Source of the DNA: CAYTQK01 sp964439745 | Lineage (GTDB): Bacteria > Desulfobacterota > Desulfobacteria > Desulfobacterales > Desulfosudaceae | Direction: 5' to 3' | DNA length: 11,552 nucleotides | Assembly: GCA_964439745.1 (NCBI GenBank) | Contig: CAYTQK010000085.1 | Coordinates: 1-11,552, forward strand | Part shown: in pieces, positions 7,738 through 11,552 of the stretch | Position numbering within the stretch: the first letter of the stretch is position 1 | How the letters are laid out: every line of letters starts with the position of its first letter | The notes under the pieces: model-generated | What the model was told of the DNA's origin: nothing | Database searches by the model: none | Seen by the model: only the letters and a program-made list of their open reading frames with translations | Translations under genes and position numbers: made by a program

Positions 7738-9204
7738 TTATTGTTGTTTTTCCCATTCAATCCGGCTTTTGTCCCGGGGAAGGGACGGATCGGCCTGGAT
7801 GGTGATGGTGGCGTTGCGCCGGGATTCCAGCGCCAGCAGTTCGCTTTTTTTGCGGTTCAGGATATAGGTGGCCACGTCCGGCGGCAGCACGCAGTTAATG
7901 TTCTGGCCCTCGTTTTTCAGGGTTTCCAGCCGCAGCCGGCGGAGAAAGTTGATGCCCACCTTTTCGGTGGCCATGACATAGCCCTGCCCCCCGCACTGGC
8001 TGCAGGGGACAAAGCTGGAGCTTTCAATAGACTGCCGCAGCCGCTGCCGCGACATCTCCAGCAGGCCGAAACGGGAAATGTTGCCTACCCGGGTGCGGGC
8101 CTTGTCGTCCTTGAGATGGGACTTGAGGCTTTTTTCCACGGCCGTTTTGTTCTTGCGGGTGCGCATGTCGATAAAATCAATGACGATCAGTCCGCCCATG
8201 TCCCGCAGCCGAAGCTGGCGGGCGACTTCCTCGGCGGCCTCCAGATTGGTCTGGAGGGCGGTTTCTTCGATGGTCAGGCCCTGTTTTGATTTGCCGGAAT
8301 TGACGTCAATGGCCACCAGTGCTTCGGTCTGATTGAGCACGATGGAACCGCCCGAGGGCAGCCTGACCTTGTTTTCAAAGATCGAGGCGATCTGGTGTTC
8401 CAGTTCATACTTGGTGAAAATGGGCTTGTCGCTTTTGTAATGTTTGACCCCGGCGGCGTGCTTGGGCGAAACCAGCTGGATAAAGTCCTTGACCTCCTGA
8501 AAGGTGGCGGCATCGTCGATGAGGATTTCGCTGATGTCGGTGGTCAGGTAGTCCCGGATGGAGCGGATGGCCAGATCCCGTTCCTGGTATAATGCCGCCG
8601 GCGCCTTCTTGTTGATCCCCTTTTTCTTGATGGTTTTCCACAGACGCATCAGGTAGCGGACATCCTTCTGGATGACAGTTTTGGAAGCATCCCGGGCGGC
8701 GGTCCGCAGGATCAGCCCGAAATTTTCCGGCAGCGACAACTTGTCGATGATGTCCCGCAGCCGTTTCCTCTCGTCTTCTTCGGAGATGGACTTGGACACG
8801 CCCCGGGTCTGGCTGCCGGGCATGAGGACGCTGTAGCGGCCGGGAATGGACAGAAAGGTGGTCAGGGCGGCGCCCTTGTGCATGATGGGGTCCTTGGTTA
8901 CCTGAACCAGCAGCTCCTGGCCGTTTTTAATCAGTTCCTTGATGGAACGGTCGCTTTCTCCCTGCTGAAAATAATCACTGTGGATCTCCTGTTTCTGGAG
9001 AAAACCATGCCGCTCTTCGCCGTAGTCTATGAAAGCGGCCTGGATGCTCGGTTCCACCCGGGCCACGATCCCCTTGTAAATATTGCTCTTGGTGGTGGCC
9101 CGGGCGGCGGTTTCATGGTGGAATTCTTCCAGCCGGTTGTCCTTGACCTTGGCGATCCGGCATTCTTCCGGATCAATGGCGTTAATCAGAATTTTGGTGG
9201 CCAT
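7738..9204 (-). CDS. rng: Ribonuclease E/G family endoribonuclease
   Basis: Single-strand-specific endoribonuclease of the RNase E/G family, acting in rRNA maturation and mRNA decay. The 488-residue length fits RNase G or the catalytic half of RNase E; no long C-terminal scaffold follows. An S1 RNA-binding domain covers about residues 36-120, opening with NIYKGIVARVEPSIQAAFIDYG. The catalytic DNase-I-like region holds AIDVNSGKS (D300) and VIDFIDMR (D343), the two expected metal-binding aspartates. The Zn-link CSQCGGQG is at 401-408. ATG at 9204 has AAGG 7 bases upstream. It sits directly upstream of yajC in the same orientation and diverges from hldD. The symbol is given from length and domain content; the family member could equally be named rne in this lineage. 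Confidence 0.93.
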   Translation of the reverse strand: MATKILINAIDPEECRIAKVKDNRLEEFHHETAARATTKSNIYKGIVARVEPSIQAAFIDYGEERHGFLQKQEIHSDYFQQGESDRSIKELIKNGQELLVQVTKDPIMHKGAALTTFLSIPGRYSVLMPGSQTRGVSKSISEEDERKRLRDIIDKLSLPENFGLILRTAARDASKTVIQKDVRYLMRLWKTIKKKGINKKAPAALYQERDLAIRSIRDYLTTDISEILIDDAATFQEVKDFIQLVSPKHAAGVKHYKSDKPIFTKYELEHQIASIFENKVRLPSGGSIVLNQTEALVAIDVNSGKSKQGLTIEETALQTNLEAAEEVARQLRLRDMGGLIVIDFIDMRTRKNKTAVEKSLKSHLKDDKARTRVGNISRFGLLEMSRQRLRQSIESSSFVPCSQCGGQGYVMATEKVGINFLRRLRLETLKNEGQNINCVLPPDVATYILNRKKSELLALESRRNATITIQADPSLPRDKSRIEWEKQQ

Positions 9205-9323
9205 AGTCGTACCTTGTATGAGAGGTTGCCCGTGCCGGCGGCGTCATTGGGTACTGGTTTGAAAAGGTGGCAGGAAGCCGGGATGACGACGTCGGAACAC
9301 GCTTTTTTTTTTCAACTTTTGAA

Positions 9324-9352
9324 TAAATAGGAGATTTGAAACGGTAAGTCAA
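9324..9352 (-). promoter_or_regulatory. Candidate sigma70 promoter for the ribonuclease gene
   Basis: On the minus strand TTGACT (9352-9347, 5 of 6 consensus bases) is followed after exactly 17 bases by TATTTA (9329-9324, 3 of 6) in a locally AT-rich stretch. It would give a leader of roughly 110 bases before the ATG at 9204. Seen by eye only. Confidence 0.4.
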
Positions 9353-9416
9353 ACGGTTTCTGATCCGGTCGCCTGAGGGCTGCCGAAAGAACTCATCGCC
9401 CCGGGTTTTGGTCCTT

Positions 9417-9433
9417 TCCCGGACGGACCGGGA
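9417..9433. repeat. GC-rich inverted repeat (6-bp stem)
   Basis: TCCCGG - ACGGA - CCGGGA, a perfect 6-bp stem with a 5-base loop, in the rng-hldD intergenic region. No T-run follows on either side, so it is not an obvious intrinsic terminator; it could be a protein-binding dyad or chance in GC-rich DNA. Confidence 0.4.
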
Positions 9434-9465
9434 CGTCGGTAGAATGGCAGGGTAGCGGTATAACT

Positions 9466-9517
9466 GGCCGGTATGGCCGGCAATCAATGCGGCCGGCAGG
9501 TGCCGGAAGCGGCCGGC
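9466..9517. repeat. Cluster of GGCCGG/GCCGGC palindromes
   Basis: GGCCGG starts at 9466, 9475, 9491 and 9511, and the self-complementary GCCGGC occurs at 9476-9481, 9492-9497 and 9512-9517. The copies can pair with one another, and CCGGC-AGGT-GCCGG (9493-9506) forms a local hairpin. It lies about 120-170 bases before hldD. Confidence 0.45.
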
Positions 9518-9532
9518 GGCCAGGCGACTGGT

Positions 9533-9549
9533 GAAAAATTGAATTTTTC
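9533..9549. repeat. AT-rich inverted repeat upstream of hldD
   Basis: GAAAAAT - TGA - ATTTTTC, a perfect 7-bp dyad about 85 bases before the hldD start. It could be an operator or an upstream promoter element; no regulator is identifiable. Confidence 0.35.
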
Positions 9550-9634
9550 CGGCTGCATCATTGCTTTTTCCGGGTGCTTATGGCAGAAATCAGAAAATAA
9601 ACACAAATACCGCAAATGGGAGGCAGCGACCACA

Positions 9635-10603
9635 ATGTATATCGTGACCGGAGGAGCCGGGTTCATCGGCAGCGCCGTTATCTGGGAGATGAACCAGGCC
9701 GGCATCGACGAAATTCTGGTGGTGGATCATCTGGGCCATTCCGATAAATGGAAGAACCTGGTCAACCGTCTTTATCTGGATTATATTCATAAAGACGAAT
9801 TTCTGGACAAGCTGTGCCAGGGCGGCTTTGATGATATCCAGGCCATTATTCACCTGGGGGCCTGTTCGTCGACCACCGAGACCGATGCCGATTATCTCAT
9901 GGAAAACAATTTCCATTATTCCAAGAGCCTGGCGCAGTTCGCCCTGCTGCGGGACATCCGCTTTATCAATGCCTCCAGTGCCGCCACCTACGGCGACGGC
10001 ACGGCCGGTTTTTCCGATGACGTGGAACGGCTGGCCCAGCTGCTGCCGTTGAATATGTACGGCTACTCCAAGCATCTCTTTGATCTGTGGGCCTATCGCA
10101 CGGATGCCCTGGCCCGCCTGGTCAGCCTGAAATTTTTCAACGTTTTCGGACCCAACGAGTATCATAAGGCCGATATGTGCAGCGTGGTCTATAAGGCCTT
10201 TGGCCAGGTGGGGCAGACCGGCCGGCTGCGGCTGTTCAAGTCCTATCTTTCGGAGTACCCCGACGGCGGGCAGATGCGGGATTTCGTCTATGTCAAGGAC
10301 TGCGCCCGGATCATCGCCTGGCTGCTGGAGAATCCGGGGGTGAACGGCCTGTTCAATGTCGGTACCGGCCGGGCCCGGACCTGGAACGACCTGGCCGCGG
10401 CGGTTTTTACCGCCATGGGCAAACCGCTGGACATCGAGTATATTGACATGCCGGACACGCTGCGGGACCGGTACCAGTATTATACCGAGGCGAAGATGGA
10501 CAAGCTGGCTTCGGTGGGCAGCCCGGTGACCATGACACCGCTGGAAGAGGCGGTGGACGACTATATCAACGGCTATCTGACCCAGGTGGATCCCTACCTG
10601 TAA
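9635..10603 (+). CDS. hldD: ADP-L-glycero-D-manno-heptose 6-epimerase
   Basis: Cytoplasmic NAD(P)-dependent short-chain-dehydrogenase-type epimerase that makes ADP-L-glycero-D-manno-heptose, the precursor of the lipopolysaccharide inner-core heptose. The 322-residue protein begins with the Rossmann motif VTGGAGFIGS (4-13). It has the family block HLGACSSTTETDADYL (73-88), the catalytic YGYSK (Y142, K146), GPNEYHKADM with the second catalytic lysine K178 (172-181), and QMRDFVYVKD (213-222). The start at 9635 puts the Rossmann fold at the N terminus as expected; GGGAGG lies 11 bases upstream, a rather long gap. The reading frame stays open 162 bases further upstream, but that extension has no recognisable homology and no good start. 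The gmhA fragment follows after 77 bases, in the same heptose pathway. Confidence 0.97.
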   Translation: MYIVTGGAGFIGSAVIWEMNQAGIDEILVVDHLGHSDKWKNLVNRLYLDYIHKDEFLDKLCQGGFDDIQAIIHLGACSSTTETDADYLMENNFHYSKSLAQFALLRDIRFINASSAATYGDGTAGFSDDVERLAQLLPLNMYGYSKHLFDLWAYRTDALARLVSLKFFNVFGPNEYHKADMCSVVYKAFGQVGQTGRLRLFKSYLSEYPDGGQMRDFVYVKDCARIIAWLLENPGVNGLFNVGTGRARTWNDLAAAVFTAMGKPLDIEYIDMPDTLRDRYQYYTEAKMDKLASVGSPVTMTPLEEAVDDYINGYLTQVDPYL

Positions 10604-10621
10604 TTTGAAAAGATTCGTGAT

Positions 10622-10658
10622 ATATCCGGCGTAAGAGGAAAGTGATCTCCCCGGATAT
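10622..10658 (+). repeat. Dyad between hldD and gmhA
   Basis: ATATCCGG (10622-10629) and its exact complement CCGGATAT (10651-10658) flank a 21-base spacer in the 77-base gap. No T-run follows, so it is more likely an mRNA-processing hairpin or chance than a terminator. Confidence 0.35.
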
Positions 10659-10680
10659 CGGGGGCAAGGGAAAGGACGTG

Positions 10681-10908
10681 ATGACCGATTTTGATGCCAT
10701 GATCGCAGATCACCTGGCCTGTATCCGCGACTTGCGCGGCAGGCGGGAGGTCGTAACGGCCGCGGCCGCGGCCCTGGTCGGGGTGGTCCGTCGCGGCGGC
10801 CGGATCTTTGTCTGCGGCAACGGCGGGTCGGCCGCCGATGCCCAGCATTTTGCCGCGGAACTGGTCGGCCGGTTCGAGCAGGGGCGGCGGGCCCCGACCG
10901 CCGTGGCG
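10681..10908 (+). pseudogene. gmhA: Truncated gmhA (sedoheptulose-7-phosphate isomerase), 5' part only
   Basis: GmhA converts sedoheptulose 7-phosphate to D-glycero-D-manno-heptose 7-phosphate, the first step of the pathway that HldD ends. From ATG at 10681 (AAGGA 4 bases upstream; GTG at 10678 is also in frame) the first 70-76 residues match the family: an N-terminal helix, then the SIS-domain core GGRIFVCGNGGSAADAQHF (39-57) and AAELVGRFEQGRR (58-70), with the likely zinc ligands H56 and E60. A full GmhA has about 190 residues. The expected continuation (roughly AxxL-TTDTS and the rest of the SIS fold) is absent. Instead the frame runs into proline-rich, low-complexity sequence and then phage-like DNA. 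The end given is where family resemblance fades; the true junction could lie anywhere in about 10885-10915. The product cannot be functional as an isomerase. Confidence 0.8.
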
Positions 10909-11057
10909 CCGCGCCCCGCAACCCCCCCTCCTCCGGCCCGTGCCCCGTCGGACCTGAATCGGAAGCCATCGGGGCCGATGCCTTGGAAGCGGATGAAGCC
11001 TTCAATGACTATCCAATTACAGAAGCCTACTGTGACAGTAGCGGTCAGACATTATAA
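10909..11057 (+). CDS. Possible 3' end of an unrecognised gene upstream of the ATPase
   Basis: A reading frame different from gmhA runs to the TAA at 11055-11057 and encodes a plausible acidic protein tail, GPESEAIGADALEADEAF then NDYPITEAYCDSSGQTL. It stops 25 bases before the ATPase start, the spacing expected of co-transcribed genes. Its 5' part is missing because the sequence joins gmhA. The C-rich stretch at 10909-10950 makes its left limit uncertain. I do not recognise the family; in phage recombination modules an ATPase of this type often follows a nuclease or single-strand-annealing gene, but nothing here shows that. Confidence 0.35.
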
Positions 11058-11069
11058 CCCCCAATCCAA

Positions 11070-11075
11070 AAGGAG
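11070..11075 (+). promoter_or_regulatory. Ribosome binding site of the phage-type ATPase
   Basis: AAGGAG lies 7 bases before the ATG at 11083. It shows that translation of the ATPase begins there rather than by fusion to the upstream gmhA frame, although that frame is open throughout. Confidence 0.75.
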
Positions 11076-11082
11076 AAAACCC

Positions 11083-11552
11083 ATGTCTGTAATGCAGCAA
11101 ATTCATGTTGGCAAGCGAAAGGCCCCGCCCCGGCTTTTGGTATATGGAACTGAAGGCATCGGAAAAAGCACATTCGCTGCCCAGGCCCCCAAGCCCATCT
11201 TTATCTCAACCGAGGACGGTCTTAACCAGATCGACTGCGCCTCGTTTCCGCTGGCCAAAAAGTACACCGATGTTCATCGATATTTGAAGGCCCTGGCCAA
11301 TGAGGATCACGAATTCGAAACGGTCATTATCGACAGCTGCGACTGGCTGGAGCAGCTCATCTGGGATGATCTGTGTTTTATTAAAAACGTGGCCACCATT
11401 GAACAGGTGGACGGTGGATACGGCAAAGGCTACGTCGCGGCCCTGCGGTACTGGCGGGAGATCGTCCAGCTGCTGTCAGTCCTCCACGAGCAGCGTCACA
11501 TCGCCGCCCTTCTGATCGCCCACGCCCAGGTCGAGCGGTTCGAGGACCCAGA
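11083..11552 (+). CDS. Phage-type P-loop nucleotide-binding protein (AAA_24/Sak4-like), N-terminal part
   Basis: The first 156 residues of an ATPase cut by the right edge. The Walker A motif is GTEGIGKST (22-30), followed by the strand-turn IFISTEDGLNQ (39-49). The Walker B strand is FETVIIDSCDWLE (78-90), with D84 as the likely metal/nucleotide residue. A third strand, HIAALLIAHAQVERFEDP (139-156), resembles the sensor-like strand and conserved histidine of the family. This pattern matches the RecA-core phage nucleotide-binding proteins (Pfam AAA_24, including Sak4-type recombination proteins), usually about 220-260 residues and common in prophages and phages. Its likely role is in phage DNA recombination or replication, inferred from family only. 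The slightly lower GC and different codon feel compared with hldD suggest foreign origin. Confidence 0.8.
   Translation, partial: MSVMQQIHVGKRKAPPRLLVYGTEGIGKSTFAAQAPKPIFISTEDGLNQIDCASFPLAKKYTDVHRYLKALANEDHEFETVIIDSCDWLEQLIWDDLCFIKNVATIEQVDGGYGKGYVAALRYWREIVQLLSVLHEQRHIAALLIAHAQVERFEDP

Larger units (their letters stand above)
9205..9634. other. Divergent intergenic region between rng and hldD
   Basis: 430 bases with no gene I can support. It contains the candidate minus-strand promoter (9324-9352), a ten-T run (9303-9312) in the ribonuclease leader, a GC-rich hairpin (9417-9433), a cluster of GCCGGC palindromes (9466-9517) and an AT-rich dyad (9533-9549). A possible plus-strand -10 for hldD is TATAAC at 9459-9464, but the matching -35 (TCGGTA, 9436-9441) is poor. 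I found no tRNA-like cloverleaf and no riboswitch I recognise. Confidence 0.5.

Noticed and set aside
9303..9312. Ten-T run as an intrinsic terminator on the plus strand
   Set aside because: No GC-rich stem precedes it and no plus-strand gene ends nearby; it lies in the ribonuclease leader.
9473..9634. N-terminal extension of hldD to an ATG at 9473
   Set aside because: The extra residues lie before the Rossmann glycine motif, which should sit at the very N terminus, and the stretch has intergenic character with dyads.
9205..9634. tRNA, riboswitch or CRISPR in the largest gap
   Set aside because: I found no cloverleaf with a GGTTC-like T-arm, no known aptamer core and no regularly spaced direct repeats; the GCCGGC copies are short palindromes with uneven spacing.
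9590..11005. Minus-strand open frame of 471 codons covering hldD and the gmhA fragment
   Set aside because: Lies wholly opposite hldD, whose motifs are intact; composition is typical of an antisense shadow.

Overview
The window looks like a chromosomal segment of a GC-rich Gram-negative bacterium. The gene order (yajC-secD-secF followed by dprA and topA, with an RNase E/G gene upstream), the regulatory-type PTS EIIA and the heptose genes for lipopolysaccharide suggest a member of the Desulfobacterota (former Deltaproteobacteria). That placement rests on protein style and synteny from memory, not on a search.

From base 1 to about 9204 every gene lies on the minus strand. In transcription order these are an RNase E/G-family ribonuclease, yajC, secD, secF, dprA, topA, a PTS EIIA (PtsN/fructose-type) protein and the N-terminal 195 codons of a ClC-family chloride channel that runs off the left edge. 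From yajC to clc the gaps are 19-37 bases, and dprA and topA overlap by 8 bases, so this block is probably one operon. It combines protein export (YajC-SecDF), transformation/DNA handling (DprA), supercoiling control (TopA) and an ion-transport/PTS pair. Four of its start codons appear to be TTG or GTG, three of them supported by good Shine-Dalgarno sequences.

A 430-base divergent intergenic region (9205-9634) separates the ribonuclease gene from hldD on the plus strand. It contains a plausible sigma70 promoter for the ribonuclease, several GC-rich dyads and a cluster of GCCGGC palindromes. hldD (ADP-heptose epimerase) is intact and is followed by the start of gmhA (sedoheptulose-7-phosphate isomerase).

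The gmhA homology stops after about 70-76 codons, near base 10890-10910. The sequence then passes through a short C-rich stretch into what looks like phage or mobile-element DNA: the tail of an unrecognised gene ending at 11057, then a P-loop ATPase of the phage nucleotide-binding/Sak4-like type (from 11083, cut by the right edge). This junction is the most notable feature of the window. It may be a real insertion or rearrangement that broke the heptose pathway gene, or an assembly chimera. By chance the gmhA frame stays open through the junction and into the ATPase. I saw no wholly new multi-gene system; the remaining oddities are an apparent 46-residue internal duplication adding two membrane helices to SecF, and a ClC channel with a degenerate first selectivity motif.
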